Shown here: positions 27,346 through 37,702 of the stretch, in pieces
How the letters are laid out: every line of letters starts with the position of its first letter
How positions within the stretch are numbered: the first letter of the stretch is position 1
NCBI GenBank assembly: GCA_027694045.1
Contig: JAQEWB010000002.1
Span: 248,001-312,000 of the forward strand
Source: Bacillaceae bacterium OF18-1A
Lineage (GTDB): Bacteria; Bacillota; Bacilli; Bacillales; Bacillaceae_G
DNA: 64,000 nt
Reading direction: 5' to 3'
The notes under the pieces: model-generated
Told to the model about the DNA's origin: nothing
Databases searched by the model: none
The model's input: the letters and a program-made list of their open reading frames with translations, nothing else
Translations under genes and position numbers: made by a program

Positions 27346-28608
27346 TTACAAGAAAAACTTACGAATGTCATTCCATGTTACAACTAACATAAGTAACATT
27401 AATAATGCAAAACCGATAAAGTGAACCATTCCTTCTTTTTGACGGTCAATTGGTTTCCCTCTTAACGCTTCAATTAAGAAGAAGAATAAACGCCCACCAT
27501 CTAAAGCAGGAACTGGTAGTAAGTTAAATAAACCAAGGTTAATACTTAAAACTGCGGCTAAACTTAATACCCGTGTAAACCCATAATCTACAACTTGATC
27601 TGTTAGATTATAAATTCCTACTGGACCTGATAACTCATTAATAGAAAATTGGCCAGTTACTAATTTCACAAGAGACTCGAAAATTAGTTTCGTCCATTGG
27701 TACGTTTGTTCAAAACCTGATTTAATAGAACCCATTACTGTTTTCTCTACAGGAGAGTAAACACCAATTCTACCAACTTCTTCTTTACCTTCTTTATCAA
27801 GTGTTGGCGTTACTTTCACGTTAAATTGTTCACTATCACGCTTTACATGTAACGTAATTTCTTTATTCGGGTTTTCACGTACAATATTTACAACATCTTT
27901 CCATGTACTTGTGTTTTTCCCATCAATTGCTTGAATTGTATCGTTCTCTTTCAACCCAGCTTGCTCTGCCGCACTATTTTCCATAACTTTTCCGACCATT
28001 GGTTTGTCAACAGGAACCCCTTGTACAAATCCAAGAATCACAAAAATAACAAATGCTAAAATAAAGTTCATTGCAGGACCCGCAAAGATTGTTAAAGCAC
28101 GTTGCCCCAGTTTTTTAGAACCAAACTGTCTATTATACGGAGCAATTTGAATTTCTTCTCCAGCAGTAATGATACGAGCTTTTTCGTTCACTCGGAACGT
28201 TTGCAGCTCTTCCTCATACTCTTCATATCCCGAAATTGTTAAATTATGTTCTAAATCAGCTTGTTCGACTTCAATAACACGAACATTTGGATATTTCTCA
28301 TATCCATCAGAAACTAATTTCACAACTTCGTCTTTTTCGTTTAGTACAAGGCCAACCTTTTTTCCTGGTTTTAGTTCAACTGTATCTGCATCCTCACCAG
28401 CCATTCTTACATAGCCACCAAGGGGCAGCAATCGAATCGTATACACCGTTTCATTCTTTTCAAATGAGAATATTTTCGGACCAAAACCAATCGCAAACTC
28501 TCGGCATAAAATACCTGCTCTTTTTGCGAAATATAGATGTCCTAGCTCATGGAAAAATACGAGTGCACCGAAAATTAATATAAAGGCAATCGCTGTATTC
28601 AATTCCAT
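27346..28608 (-). CDS. rasP: Site-2 zinc metalloprotease RasP/RseP
   Basis: RasP is an intramembrane S2P protease that cleaves anti-sigma factors and signal-peptide remnants in the membrane. The zinc motif HELGH is at residues 20-24 in the first membrane helix. A PDZ domain (NSAAEQAGLKENDTIQAIDG) lies mid-protein. The third zinc ligand is in LLPVPALDGG, and the C-terminus is hydrophobic. The ATG at 28608 is preferred, with AAAGGTGG upstream; GTG at 28614 overlaps this. It lies 11 bp after dxr. Product is about 420 residues. Confidence 0.96.
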   Translation of the reverse strand: MELNTAIAFILIFGALVFFHELGHLYFAKRAGILCREFAIGFGPKIFSFEKNETVYTIRLLPLGGYVRMAGEDADTVELKPGKKVGLVLNEKDEVVKLVSDGYEKYPNVRVIEVEQADLEHNLTISGYEEYEEELQTFRVNEKARIITAGEEIQIAPYNRQFGSKKLGQRALTIFAGPAMNFILAFVIFVILGFVQGVPVDKPMVGKVMENSAAEQAGLKENDTIQAIDGKNTSTWKDVVNIVRENPNKEITLHVKRDSEQFNVKVTPTLDKEGKEEVGRIGVYSPVEKTVMGSIKSGFEQTYQWTKLIFESLVKLVTGQFSINELSGPVGIYNLTDQVVDYGFTRVLSLAAVLSINLGLFNLLPVPALDGGRLFFFLIEALRGKPIDRQKEGMVHFIGFALLMLLMLVVTWNDIRKFFL

Positions 28609-28619
28609 AACCACCTTTG

Positions 28620-29762
28620 CTAAATTTGTTCCATCACAAACCGTCTTGTGGCTGCATCAATTTCCAGAATTTCCTCTAAGCTCGGACGTGCAATGACATT
28701 GTGATGGTTCATTGCTTTTTCAATGAGGTCTTCCACTGTTAAGAAACCAATTCTCTTTTGTAAAAAAGCTTCAACAGCTACTTCATTCGCTGCATTCATT
28801 ACAGCTGGCATACTTCCACCTGTTTTCCCAGCCTCATATGCAAAACGTAAACAGCGGAAACGTTCTTGATTCATTTTTTCAAAATGCAATGTTCCCATTT
28901 CCCATAAGTTTAACTGTTTTGTGTCTGAAAGAGGTAATCGATCAGGATATGTAAGTGCATATTGAATCGGTACTCGCATATCAGGTGAGCCAAGCTGTGC
29001 CATTACACTACGATCTTCAAATTCAACCATAGAATGGATAATACTTTCTTTATGTAAAACAACATCGATTTGCTCATAAGGGATACCAAAAAGCCAATGA
29101 GCTTCAATTACTTCCAGTCCCTTATTCATCATTGTAGCAGAATCAATTGTAATTTTCGAACCCATTGACCAGTTTGGATGTCGAAGCGCATCTTCTACGG
29201 TCACATGATGCAATTCATTTCTCGTTTTATCACGGAAACTTCCACCAGAAGCCGTAATAATAAGTCGAGAAATTCTTTTTTCATTTTCACCATTCAAGCA
29301 TTGGAAAATAGCTGAATGTTCACTATCTACTGGAAGTAAAGAGACATTATGTTTTCTTGCCGCTTCCATTACAAGATGACCTGCAGTTACTAATGTTTCT
29401 TTATTTGCAATTCCAATTGTTTTTTTCGCCTCAATTGCACGAAGTGTTGGTAACAACCCTACGCTACCTACAACAGCATTTACTACAATCTCCGAATCTG
29501 GGTGTAATGCTACTTCTAAAAGTCCTTCACTACCATATACAATTTTTGTATTACCAGAAACAGCTTGTAATTTTAAAACATCTTCCTCTCTTTGCACAGA
29601 GACGATTTGTGGAGAAAATTCTTGAATTACCTTTACTGCGTAATCAATATTTTTCCCTACAGAAAAAGCAACGAGACGGAATTGGTCTGGGTGCGAGCGT
29701 AATACATCTAAAGTTTGCGTACCAATTGACCCGCTTGCACCTAATAAACTAATGTTTTTCAT
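28620..29762 (-). CDS. dxr: 1-deoxy-D-xylulose 5-phosphate reductoisomerase
   Basis: Dxr makes MEP, the first committed step of the non-mevalonate isoprenoid pathway that feeds undecaprenyl phosphate synthesis by UppS. The ATG at 29762 gives [20 protein letters not shown], the NADPH-binding motif, after [21 protein letters not shown] and [11 protein letters not shown] are the metal and substrate segments. The product is 380 residues, as expected. It follows cdsA by ~20 bp and precedes rasP in the conserved order. Confidence 0.97.
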   Translation of the reverse strand: MKNISLLGASGSIGTQTLDVLRSHPDQFRLVAFSVGKNIDYAVKVIQEFSPQIVSVQREEDVLKLQAVSGNTKIVYGSEGLLEVALHPDSEIVVNAVVGSVGLLPTLRAIEAKKTIGIANKETLVTAGHLVMEAARKHNVSLLPVDSEHSAIFQCLNGENEKRISRLIITASGGSFRDKTRNELHHVTVEDALRHPNWSMGSKITIDSATMMNKGLEVIEAHWLFGIPYEQIDVVLHKESIIHSMVEFEDRSVMAQLGSPDMRVPIQYALTYPDRLPLSDTKQLNLWEMGTLHFEKMNQERFRCLRFAYEAGKTGGSMPAVMNAANEVAVEAFLQKRIGFLTVEDLIEKAMNHHNVIARPSLEEILEIDAATRRFVMEQI

Positions 29763-29785
29763 GACTCCAACCCCTCGTTCATTTA

Positions 29786-30577
29786 TTAGTTGTATTGTAA
29801 TAAGAAGTAGAGAATTGGTAAAACGAATAACCAACTATCTGTTCGATCTAATATACCACCATGACCAGGTAAAATTGTACCTGAATCCTTTACGCCATAA
29901 TGACGTTTAAATGCTGATTGAACTAAATCACCAATTTGTCCAAAAATAGAAATGATAATCGTCAGCACAATTAAAATTACTACATTCGCTTCAACCGGGA
30001 AGAACATATTGTAAACAAGCGCAACAATAATCCCACAAGCAATGCCGCCTAATGAACCTTCAATTGTTTTATTCGGACTAATTTCTGGCCATAATTTTCT
30101 TTTCCCGAATGCTTTTCCTACGAAATATGCGCCAGAATCAGTAGCCCATATAACAAATAATGCGCAAAACACATATTTAATTCCTAATATTCTTGTTTCA
30201 TTTAAATATAAGAATCCCATTGCAACATATGTTGTTGCCATCAGTAAAAATGAAGCATGATCAAAAGTAAATGTATTCTTAGAAAGGACTGTATATGATA
30301 AAAGTAATAAAACAATCACAAACGTGATTTCTAATTTACCTAATCCAATCCATGTAAACAGTTCTGATGCAGTACTCGGAACCAAAATAATCCATAATAA
30401 TACTGCAGCTAAAACTGTTGGTACTGAAATAAGCGTCAGCTTATTCATACGAATTAACTCATATAAACCTATAGAAGCAAGTGCATACACTAAAACCGTA
30501 AAAGGCACGCCACCGTAAATTACGATGGGAATGAATAGCGCGGCAGCAACCACTCCAGTAATAATTCTCTGTTTCAC
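29786..30577 (-). CDS. cdsA: Phosphatidate cytidylyltransferase
   Basis: CdsA makes CDP-diacylglycerol for phospholipid synthesis in the membrane. The 263-residue protein has about eight hydrophobic segments. The CDP-alcohol cytidylyltransferase signature is near the C-terminus: [20 protein letters not shown] followed by GILDRTDS. The start is GTG at 30577, giving [15 protein letters not shown], with AGAGAGGG at 7-nt spacing. It follows uppS by 17 bp in the uppS-cdsA-dxr-rasP unit. Confidence 0.96.
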   Translation of the reverse strand: MKQRIITGVVAAALFIPIVIYGGVPFTVLVYALASIGLYELIRMNKLTLISVPTVLAAVLLWIILVPSTASELFTWIGLGKLEITFVIVLLLLSYTVLSKNTFTFDHASFLLMATTYVAMGFLYLNETRILGIKYVFCALFVIWATDSGAYFVGKAFGKRKLWPEISPNKTIEGSLGGIACGIIVALVYNMFFPVEANVVILIVLTIIISIFGQIGDLVQSAFKRHYGVKDSGTILPGHGGILDRTDSWLFVLPILYFLLQYN

Positions 30578-30594
30578 TACCAAACCCTCTCTTT

Positions 30595-31371
30595 CTACAC
30601 GCCTCCGAATCTGCGCCCTCTATGCTGAAAGTCTGTAATCGCATTTAGCAAATGTTCTTCCGTAAAGTCTGGCCAATACACATCTGTAAACCAAAATTCC
30701 GAATATGCAATTTGCCATAACATAAAATTACTAATACGTAACTCTCCGCTCGTACGAATTAACAACTCTGGATCAGGTAAAGAACTCGTCATTAAGTAAG
30801 AAGAAAGCATTTCTTCACTTATCTCTTCAGTACGAATTTTCCCTTCCTCATTATCTTTCATCATATGTTGCACAGCAGAAACGATTTCATCTCGACTTCC
30901 ATAGTTTAACGCGAAATTAAGAATTAATCCTGTATTCTCTTTCGTATCTTCCATGGCTTTCTCCATCGCTCTACGTGTATGCGTAGGAAGACGATCTTGT
31001 TGCCCTATTACTCGAACTTGTACGTTCTCTTCAATCAATTCTGGTAAAAATGTACCTAGAAATTCTTCTGGAAGCTTCATTAAATAATCAACTTCCTTTT
31101 TCGGTCTTTTCCAGTTCTCAGTTGAAAAAGCATAGAGAGTTAATACTTTCACATTAAGTTTGCTTGCAAATTTTGTAATTTTCTTTACAACTTGCATACC
31201 TTCATGATGTCCCGCAATACGAGGCATTGCTCTCCTCTTCGCCCATCTTCCATTGCCATCCATAATGATGGCAATATGTTCTGGGATATATCCTTTTTTC
31301 ACTTCTTCAACGAGATGATCAAACGATGTGTCCTTTTTACCTTTAAAAAAAGGAAAGTTTTTAAACATCAT
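30595..31371 (-). CDS. uppS: Isoprenyl transferase (undecaprenyl pyrophosphate synthase)
   Basis: UppS makes the C55 lipid carrier for cell-wall synthesis. The cis-prenyltransferase motif AIIMDGNGRWAKRRAMPR and the later YAFSTENWKRP and LNYGSRDEI segments are intact. The first ATG is at 31371 and a second in-frame ATG follows at once (31368); GGAGGG fits either. Product is 258 residues. It follows frr, separated by a terminator, and leads uppS-cdsA-dxr-rasP. Cytosolic, membrane-associated. Confidence 0.96.
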   Translation of the reverse strand: MMFKNFPFFKGKKDTSFDHLVEEVKKGYIPEHIAIIMDGNGRWAKRRAMPRIAGHHEGMQVVKKITKFASKLNVKVLTLYAFSTENWKRPKKEVDYLMKLPEEFLGTFLPELIEENVQVRVIGQQDRLPTHTRRAMEKAMEDTKENTGLILNFALNYGSRDEIVSAVQHMMKDNEEGKIRTEEISEEMLSSYLMTSSLPDPELLIRTSGELRISNFMLWQIAYSEFWFTDVYWPDFTEEHLLNAITDFQHRGRRFGGV

Positions 31372-31414
31372 TCATACCCTCCAGCAAGCAGACGTATGCC
31401 TAAAAGTGTAAAAA

Positions 31415-31435
31415 GACCCCCTTAAGAAGAGGGTC
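31415..31435 (-). terminator. Intrinsic terminator of frr
   Basis: GACCCCCTT and AAGAGGGTC pair with one mismatch around AAG, followed by TTTTT on the minus strand. Confidence 0.85.
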
Positions 31436-31456
31436 ATATTTGCGAAGTTATCGCTA

Positions 31457-32014
31457 TTACACTTCCATAATTTCTTTTTCTTTGTTTTTTGCGATTTCGT
31501 CAACTTTTGCAATATATTTATCTGTTTCTTTTTGGATATCTTCAGTATATCCTCTTAAATCATCTTCTGTAATCTCGCCAGCTTTTTCAAGCTTTTTAAG
31601 ATCATCGTTACCGTCACGACGTACGTTACGAACTGCAACTTTTGCTTCTTCAGCATATTTTTTCACAACTTTTACAAGGTCACGACGACGCTCTTCTGTT
31701 AATGCTGGGAATGCAATACGAATTACAGTACCATCATTAGAAGGGTTTAAGCCTAAATCTGCTTTTAAAATTGCTTTTTCAATATCACCGATTGAAGTTT
31801 TATCGTAAGGCTGAATTACAAGTAAGCGTGCTTCTGGAACTGTAATGTTCGCTAATTGCACAACTGGTGTTGGTGCACCATAGTAATCCACTTGTACCTT
31901 ATCTAATACAGATGCATTTGCACGACCAGCGCGAACTGTTGCTAATTCACGAGAATACGCAGCAACTGCTTTTTCCATTTTTTCATTCGAAGACTTCAAT
32001 ACTTGTTGTCCCAT
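31457..32014 (-). CDS. frr: Ribosome recycling factor
   Basis: RRF splits post-termination ribosomes together with EF-G. The 185-residue protein starts [20 protein letters not shown] and has [18 protein letters not shown] and [15 protein letters not shown], both family hallmarks. It begins just 2 bp after the pyrH stop, so it is translationally linked to pyrH. A strong terminator follows. Nothing is unusual in the sequence. Confidence 0.98.
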   Translation of the reverse strand: MGQQVLKSSNEKMEKAVAAYSRELATVRAGRANASVLDKVQVDYYGAPTPVVQLANITVPEARLLVIQPYDKTSIGDIEKAILKADLGLNPSNDGTVIRIAFPALTEERRRDLVKVVKKYAEEAKVAVRNVRRDGNDDLKKLEKAGEITEDDLRGYTEDIQKETDKYIAKVDEIAKNKEKEIMEV

Positions 32015-32016
32015 GT

Positions 32017-32739
32017 TTATTTCCCCCTTACAACTGTTCCAATATTTTCACCTAAAACGGCGCGTTTAATATTACCTTTTTCCATAACTGAGAATACAAT
32101 TAATGGAATGTCATTATCCATACATAAAGAAGAAGCTGTAGAATCCATTACACCTAAACCTTCTTTTAATACATCTAGGTAAGTAAGTGTTTCGTATTTC
32201 GTAGCTGTTGGATCAATAGATGGATCCGCACTATATACGCCATCCACATTATTTTTCGCCATTAAGATAACATCAGCTTCGATTTCAGCTGCACGCAATG
32301 CTGCCGTTGTATCTGTAGAGAAGTAAGGGTTACCTGTACCTGCTGCAAAGATTACAACACGTTTCTTCTCTAAGTGACGAACTGCTTTACGACGAATGTA
32401 AGGCTCTGCCACTTGGCGCATCTCAATTGAAGTTTGTACGCGAGTTTGAATTCCGATATTCTCCAAGCTATCTTGAAGAGCTAATGAATTCATAACAGTC
32501 GCTAACATGCCCATGTAATCTGCTCCTGCACGATCCATGCCCATTTCACTTCCGATTTTCCCACGCCAAATGTTACCGCCACCAACAACAACAGCAACCT
32601 CTACATCAAGTTCTGCAATTTCTTTCACTTGTTCCGCAACTGACTTAATAACAGTCGGGTTAATTCCAAATCCTTGCTCGCCAGCTAAAGCTTCTCCGCT
32701 CAGCTTTAAAACGACACGATTATATTTCGGTTTACTCAT
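32017..32739 (-). CDS. pyrH: UMP kinase
   Basis: PyrH phosphorylates UMP to UDP and is a hexameric amino-acid-kinase-fold enzyme. The 240-residue product has [28 protein letters not shown] and [18 protein letters not shown], which make up the nucleotide-binding sites. The gene lies between tsf and frr, in the order conserved throughout bacteria. A terminator separates it from tsf, so it probably has a promoter within the ~65-bp gap or relies on readthrough. Confidence 0.98.
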   Translation of the reverse strand: MSKPKYNRVVLKLSGEALAGEQGFGINPTVIKSVAEQVKEIAELDVEVAVVVGGGNIWRGKIGSEMGMDRAGADYMGMLATVMNSLALQDSLENIGIQTRVQTSIEMRQVAEPYIRRKAVRHLEKKRVVIFAAGTGNPYFSTDTTAALRAAEIEADVILMAKNNVDGVYSADPSIDPTATKYETLTYLDVLKEGLGVMDSTASSLCMDNDIPLIVFSVMEKGNIKRAVLGENIGTVVRGK

Positions 32740-32776
32740 AATGAACCTCCAATTGCTTACATCTTTATTTTAAAAA

Positions 32777-32797
32777 AGGGAACACAATGTGTTCCCT
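32777..32797 (-). terminator. Intrinsic terminator of rpsB-tsf
   Basis: AGGGAACAC and GTGTTCCCT pair perfectly around AAT and are followed by TTTTTT on the minus strand, right after the tsf stop. Confidence 0.93.
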
Positions 32798-32805
32798 AAT
32801 TTGTA

Positions 32806-33693
32806 TTAGTTGCTACCTTTTACTTGGTTCATTACTTCTTCAGCAAAGTTGTCTTCGCGTTTTTCGATACCTTCACCAACAGCGTAGCGAACGAATCCTT
32901 TTAATGTTCCGCCTTTAGACTCAACGAACTGACGAACTTTCATATCAGGGTTTTTAACGAATGCTTGGTCAAGTAAGCAAATCTCTTCGAAGAATTTGCC
33001 AAGACGACCTTCAACCATTTTTGCAACGATTTTTTCAGGCTTGCCTTCGTTTAATGCTTGTTGTGTTAATACTTGACGCTCATGCTCAACTTCTTCAGCT
33101 GTTACAGCATCGCGGTCGATGTATTTAGGGTTAACTGCTGCAATGTGCATTGCTACGTCTTTAGCAGCTGCTTCATCAGTAGAACCTTCAAGAACTGTTA
33201 ATACACCAATGCGTCCGCCCATGTGTAGGTAAGCGCCGAATGCATCAGCATCAGTTTTTGATACGATTTCGAAACGACGAAGTGTAAGTTTTTCACCAAT
33301 TTTAGCGATTGCTTCGTTGATGTGCTCTTCTACTTTTTTGCCGTTTTCCATTGTTTGAGTCATAGCTTCTTCAACGTTAGCTGGTTTGTTAGCTAATAAA
33401 TGAGCTGCTAATTCTTTAATTAATGTTTGGAAACCTTCGTTTTTCGCAACGAAATCAGTTTCAGAGTTTAATTCTAAGATTAAACCGTCGTTACCGTTTG
33501 TTTCGATGAAAGTTAAACCTTCAGCAGCGATGCGGTCTGCTTTTTTAGCAGCTTTCGCGATACCTTTTTCACGTAAGAAGTCAATTGCCTTCTCCATGTC
33601 GCCGTTAGTTTCTGTTAAAGCTTTTTTGCAGTCCATCATACCTGCGCCTGTTTTTTCACGTAATTCTTTTACCATTTGTGCAGTGATTGCCAT
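32806..33693 (-). CDS. tsf: Elongation factor Ts
   Basis: EF-Ts is the guanine-nucleotide exchange factor for EF-Tu. The ATG at 33693 gives [20 protein letters not shown] after AGGAGG at 9-nt spacing; an ATG three codons earlier (33702) is too close to that site. The 295-residue protein has [20 protein letters not shown] and the dimerisation region with [15 protein letters not shown]. It lies downstream of rpsB with an attenuator-like spacer between them. Confidence 0.98.
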   Translation of the reverse strand: MAITAQMVKELREKTGAGMMDCKKALTETNGDMEKAIDFLREKGIAKAAKKADRIAAEGLTFIETNGNDGLILELNSETDFVAKNEGFQTLIKELAAHLLANKPANVEEAMTQTMENGKKVEEHINEAIAKIGEKLTLRRFEIVSKTDADAFGAYLHMGGRIGVLTVLEGSTDEAAAKDVAMHIAAVNPKYIDRDAVTAEEVEHERQVLTQQALNEGKPEKIVAKMVEGRLGKFFEEICLLDQAFVKNPDMKVRQFVESKGGTLKGFVRYAVGEGIEKREDNFAEEVMNQVKGSN

Positions 33694-33718
33694 ACTTTTC
33701 ATCCTCCTAAAATATGTA

Positions 33719-33759
33719 TTTATACCTTTTAAAAAGGTGTTTATACCTTAAAAAAGGTG
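33719..33759 (-). repeat. Tandem self-complementary repeats before tsf
   Basis: Two copies of about 20 bp, TTTATACCTTTTAAAAAGGTG and TTTATACCTTAAAAAAGGTG (the first shortened here by none), lie head to tail. Each can fold on itself (ACCTTTT/AAAAGGT). They sit between the rpsB terminator-like hairpin and the tsf ribosome-binding site and could pair alternatively with it. Confidence 0.6.
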
Positions 33760-33787
33760 ATAAAAGGCCGAACCCCTTATCACCTTT
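33753..33787 (-). terminator. Terminator/attenuator between rpsB and tsf
   Basis: AAAGGTGATAA and TTATCACCTTT pair perfectly with a 13-nt loop and are followed by a run of U on the minus strand. As the two genes form one operon, it is probably a partial terminator that sets the S2:EF-Ts ratio. Confidence 0.75.
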
Positions 33788-33796
33788 CCAACTTTG

Positions 33797-34498
33797 TTAC
33801 GCAGTAACAGTTTCTTCACCTTGTTTTGCTTCAAGGATTGCGTCTGCCATTTTAGATGTAAGAAGTTTTACAGCACGAATTGCATCATCGTTTGCTGGGA
33901 TAACGTGATCGATTTCGTCTGGATCACAGTTCGTATCAACGATACCGATGATTGGAATGTGTAATTTGCGTGCTTCCGCAACTGCAATACGCTCTTTACG
34001 AGGGTCTACTACGAATAATGCACTTGGAAGACCTTTCATATCTTTGATACCGCCTAAGAATTTCTCAAGACGCTCTAACTCTTTTTTAAGTTGAACAACT
34101 TCTTTCTTAGGTAGTACTTCGAAAGTACCATCTTCTTGCATTCTTTCGATGTCTTTAAGACGCTTGATACGTTTTTGGATTGTTTGGAAGTTTGTTAAAG
34201 TTCCACCTAACCAACGTTGGTTAACGAAGTACATACCAGCACGAGTTGCTTCTTCTTTAATAGCTTCTTGTGCTTGTTTTTTAGTACCTACGAATAAGAT
34301 GTCTCCGCCTTCAGCAGCGATGTCACGCATAACTTTGAAAGCTTCCTCAACTTTTTTCACAGTTTTTTGTAAGTCGATGATGTAGATACCGTTACGCTCT
34401 GTGAAAATGTAACGCTTCATTTTTGGGTTCCAACGACGTGTTTGATGTCCGAAATGAACACCAGCTTCAAGCAATTGCTTCATAGAAATTACTGACAT
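33797..34498 (-). CDS. rpsB: 30S ribosomal protein S2
   Basis: S2 is a late-binding small-subunit protein. The 233-residue product starts [20 protein letters not shown] and has [20 protein letters not shown] and [19 protein letters not shown], as expected. AGGAGGAAC precedes the start. It has a strong promoter ~125 bp upstream and a structured leader. It is the first gene of rpsB-tsf. In B. subtilis the gene lies after the flagellar/chemotaxis operon; here codY is the direct upstream neighbour. Confidence 0.98.
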
Positions 34499-34533
34499 AA
34501 TATAGTTCCTCCTAAATGGTTTTTGATATCCTC

Positions 34534-34593
34534 CGTTTACTTCATCTCTAAGCGAAACTACAAACGTAGCACCAACACTTAAATCGGTAAACG
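34534..34593 (-). promoter_or_regulatory. Structured rpsB leader
   Basis: On the minus strand CGTTTAC (34587-34593) pairs with GTAAACG (34534-34540), enclosing the hairpin CTAC-GTTT-GTAG (34558-34569). GGAGGATATC follows the closing arm, upstream of the true AGGAGG. Autogenous control by S2 is known in other bacteria; the role here is inference. Confidence 0.4.
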
Positions 34594-34621
34594 TGTGTAC
34601 TTTGTACTGACACCACTGCTT

Positions 34622-34650
34622 ACTATATCATACTGAAATATTACAATCAA
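34622..34650 (-). promoter_or_regulatory. Sigma-A promoter of rpsB-tsf
   Basis: TTGATT (34645-34650) and TATAGT (34622-34627) are separated by 17 bp, with TGA directly before the -10. This is a strong vegetative promoter. Confidence 0.75.
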
Positions 34651-34812
34651 GTCGAAAATGCGAACAATGTAAAACTTTCTTTGTTCACGCTCGAATTCTA
34701 GTATTACCAACCTTTATTTCTTTTAAGCAAAAAAATAAAATTCCATTAATAGTTTTCTAAAGAACGTGATCCTGACGCTTTTCACCAACAACATCAATCT
34801 CTTATATACAAA

Positions 34813-34840
34813 AAAACTCTCCTCAATTGAGGAGAGTTTT
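34813..34840 (-). terminator. Intrinsic terminator of the xerC-hslVU-codY operon
   Basis: AAAACTCTCCTC and GAGGAGAGTTTT are perfect 12-bp arms around AATT, followed by a U-run on the minus strand. Confidence 0.95.
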
Positions 34841-34846
34841 TATAAA

Positions 34847-35626
34847 TTAGTTAGTTTTTAATTTAGCAAGTTCATGTAAAAACTTGTCGTTTAATACTTT
34901 AATGTACGTTCCTTTCATACCTAAAGAACGAGACTCAATTACACCAGCACTCTCTAATTTACGTAATGCGTTTACGATTACAGAACGAGTGATTCCTACA
35001 CGGTCAGCAATTTTACTTGCAACAAGTAAACCTTCTGTTCCGTTTAACTCTTCGAAGATGTGCTCGATTGCTTCTAACTCACTGTAAGATAATGAGCTGA
35101 TTGCCATTTGAACAACAGCTTTGCTACGTGCTTCCTCTTCGATTTCTTCTGCTTTTTCACGTAAAATTTCCATACCTACTACAGTTGAACTGTATTCAGC
35201 AAGGATTAAATCATCATCTAAGAACTCTTGACCAAGACGAGCTAATACTAATGTACCTAGACGCTCACCGCCACCAACGATTGGTACGATTGTTGTTAGA
35301 CCTTGACCGAATAATTCTTTATTTTCTACTGGGAATGCTGTGTAAGCACTATTCACATCTAAGTTTGAAGATGTTTCTGTAATATTGAACAAGCTTTGTG
35401 TGTACTCTTCTGGGAATTGACGCTCTGCAAGCATTTGCTTCATACGCTCATTTTCGATTTGTTGGTGAATTGCATAACCTAGTAATTTACCACGACGGCT
35501 AACTACGAATACGTTTGCTTCAATTACTTCACACATTGTGTCAGACATTTCTCTAAAGTTTACAGGCTTCCCTGCTGCGCTCTGTAATAACGCATTTAAT
35601 TTTCTTGTTTTTGCTAATAATTCCAT
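34847..35626 (-). CDS. codY: GTP-sensing pleiotropic transcriptional repressor CodY
   Basis: CodY responds to GTP and branched-chain amino acids and represses stationary-phase, metabolic and virulence genes in Bacillus. The 259-residue protein has the N-terminal GAF domain (starting [20 protein letters not shown]) and a C-terminal winged helix with [20 protein letters not shown] near residues 203-222. It is the last gene of xerC-hslV-hslU-codY, followed by a strong terminator. In B. subtilis the same operon is followed by the fla/che genes. Confidence 0.98.
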
Positions 35627-35703
35627 TTCAAAAGTTCCTCCTACATATTACTCACATATTTTTTCATCACTTGGAAACTAGGGCGAGTCACCTGATGACA
35701 CTA

Positions 35704-37095
35704 TTACAAAATAAACTGGCTCACATCTTTATTTTTAGCAATCGTTGCTAACTTCTCCTCAACGTATTGAGGTGTTATCGTTATTTTCTCTAACGTAATT
35801 TCAGATGCTTCAAACGATAAATCTTCAAGGAGCTTCTCCATGATCGTATGAAGTCTTCTTGCTCCAATGTTATCTGTATCCTGATTAACTTGATAAGCAA
35901 TCTCAGCAATCTTACGAATAGCATCGTCTGAAAATTCAATTTCTATACCTTCAGTCGCTAATAATGCCATATATTGTTTAATTAACGCATTGTCAGGCTC
36001 GATTAATATTTTAACAAAATCGTCTGTTGATAATTTTGTTAATTCTACTCGAATCGGAAATCTCCCTTGCAATTCTGGAATTAAATCCGACGGTTTAGAC
36101 ATATGGAACGCTCCAGCTGCAACGAATAAAATATAATCCGTTTTTACTGACCCATATTTTGTCGCAACATTCGATCCTTCTACAATTGGTAAAATGTCAC
36201 GTTGCACACCTTCACGTGATACATCTACGCTATTCGACTGCTTACCAGCAATTTTGTCAATTTCATCGATAAAAATAATCCCGAGCTGTTCAGCACGATA
36301 AACAGCCTCTTGTGTAACTTCATCCATATCAATTAAGCGCTGTGCTTCTTCATTTGTCAAGAGTTTTCTCGCTTCTTTTACAGAAAGTTTACGTTTTTTC
36401 GTTTTTTTCGGCATAAAACTTCCTAATGCATCTTGGAAATTCATCCCCATTTGTTCCATGCCAGTTCCTTGTAACATATCAAACATTGAAGACTGTTGTT
36501 CTGTCACTTCAATCGATACAATTTCATCTTCAAGAAGTCCTGCAGCAAGCTTACTTTCCACGTCTTGACGTTTCTTTTCGATTTCAGCATCTTCCTGCGC
36601 ATCAGATGTTTGATTCGAACTTTGGGCACCACCGAAAAGCATTTCTAACGGGTTTTTAAATCCTGATTGCTTCTCAGGGCTCGGGACTAAAATTTCCACT
36701 AAGCGTTGATTCGCTTGTTCTTCCGCTTTATCTTGAACCTTAACTACCATTTCCTCTTTCACAATGCGGACAGACGTTTCAACTAGGTCGCGTACCATAG
36801 ATTCTACATCTCGACCGACGTATCCAACTTCTGTGAATTTCGTCGCTTCAACCTTAATAAAAGGTGCTCCAACGAGTTTCGCCATTCGCCGTGCTACCTC
36901 TGTTTTCCCAACACCTGTCGGTCCAATCATTAAAATATTTTTCGGCGCAATTTCATCACGTAAATTTTCAGCTAATTTACTACGACGGTATCGATTTCGC
37001 AAAGCTACAGCAACCGCTTTCTTTGCATCCTTTTGACCGATGATGTATTGATCTAATTTTTCCACAATTTGACGCGGAGTAAAATGTAAATGCAT
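35704..37095 (-). CDS. hslU: ATP-dependent protease ATPase subunit HslU (ClpY)
   Basis: HslU is the AAA+ unfoldase that feeds the HslV peptidase. The ATG at 37095 gives [19 protein letters not shown] after GGGAGG; 13 in-frame codons upstream are not conserved. The 463-residue protein has Walker [14 protein letters not shown], the intermediate domain (about 110-240, Glu/Gln-rich), Walker [14 protein letters not shown], and the C-terminal [15 protein letters not shown] region. It follows hslV by 22 bp. B. subtilis names are clpY and codX. Confidence 0.97.
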   Translation of the reverse strand: MHLHFTPRQIVEKLDQYIIGQKDAKKAVAVALRNRYRRSKLAENLRDEIAPKNILMIGPTGVGKTEVARRMAKLVGAPFIKVEATKFTEVGYVGRDVESMVRDLVETSVRIVKEEMVVKVQDKAEEQANQRLVEILVPSPEKQSGFKNPLEMLFGGAQSSNQTSDAQEDAEIEKKRQDVESKLAAGLLEDEIVSIEVTEQQSSMFDMLQGTGMEQMGMNFQDALGSFMPKKTKKRKLSVKEARKLLTNEEAQRLIDMDEVTQEAVYRAEQLGIIFIDEIDKIAGKQSNSVDVSREGVQRDILPIVEGSNVATKYGSVKTDYILFVAAGAFHMSKPSDLIPELQGRFPIRVELTKLSTDDFVKILIEPDNALIKQYMALLATEGIEIEFSDDAIRKIAEIAYQVNQDTDNIGARRLHTIMEKLLEDLSFEASEITLEKITITPQYVEEKLATIAKNKDVSQFIL

Positions 37096-37117
37096 ATAAA
37101 ATGCCTCCCTTACGATT

Positions 37118-37660
37118 CTACAATTCTTCCACAATTATGTTGTGGTTTGTATAAACACAAATATCGCCAGCAATTTCTAAACTCGCTTTCGCAATTTGCT
37201 TTGCTGTTAAATGTTCACTTGCATATTGCTTTAAAGCACGACCTGCAGAAAGTGCATAATTCCCACCAGACCCAATTGCTAAAATACCATCATCTGGTTC
37301 AATTACTTCTCCTGTACCTGAAACAAGGAGCATCGTCGTTTTATCCATGACAATAAGCATCGCTTCTAATTGGCGCAACATTTTATCACCACGCCATTGT
37401 TTTGCCATTTCAACAGCAGCACGCTGCAAATTGCCATTATACTCTTCTAATTTTCCTTCAAACATTTCAAAAAGAGTAAACGCATCAGCAACCGATCCTG
37501 CAAAACCTGCTAAAACTTTCCCATGGAAAAGTTTACGAACTTTACGAGCCGTATGTTTCATTACAACAGCATTTCCCATTGTCACTTGCCCATCTCCAGC
37601 CATTGCACATTCTCCATTATGATGAACTGCAAATATCGTTGTAGCGTGGAAATTTCCCAT
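37118..37660 (-). CDS. hslV: ATP-dependent protease peptidase subunit HslV (ClpQ)
   Basis: HslV is the proteasome-like peptidase of HslUV. The 180-residue protein begins [16 protein letters not shown]. Family Thr residues are at 7 and 8. B. subtilis ClpQ, as I recall, begins MSSFHATTIF and was proposed to use an N-terminal serine; here residue 2 is glycine, so that mechanism is not possible without processing to a threonine. AMAGDGQVT and [12 protein letters not shown] are the other conserved segments. It lies between xerC and hslU. Confidence 0.96.
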   Translation of the reverse strand: MGNFHATTIFAVHHNGECAMAGDGQVTMGNAVVMKHTARKVRKLFHGKVLAGFAGSVADAFTLFEMFEGKLEEYNGNLQRAAVEMAKQWRGDKMLRQLEAMLIVMDKTTMLLVSGTGEVIEPDDGILAIGSGGNYALSAGRALKQYASEHLTAKQIAKASLEIAGDICVYTNHNIIVEEL

Positions 37661-37702
37661 AGAAAAAACTCCTTTATATGTTTTTATAGCTTTTAAAGCA
37701 AT

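Larger units (their letters stand above)
34499..34846 (-). other. Intergenic region codY-rpsB
   Basis: This 348-bp gap holds the codY terminator (34813-34840), the rpsB promoter (34622-34650) and a ~120-nt rpsB leader with secondary structure. No gene or flagellar remnant was recognised. Confidence 0.75.
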
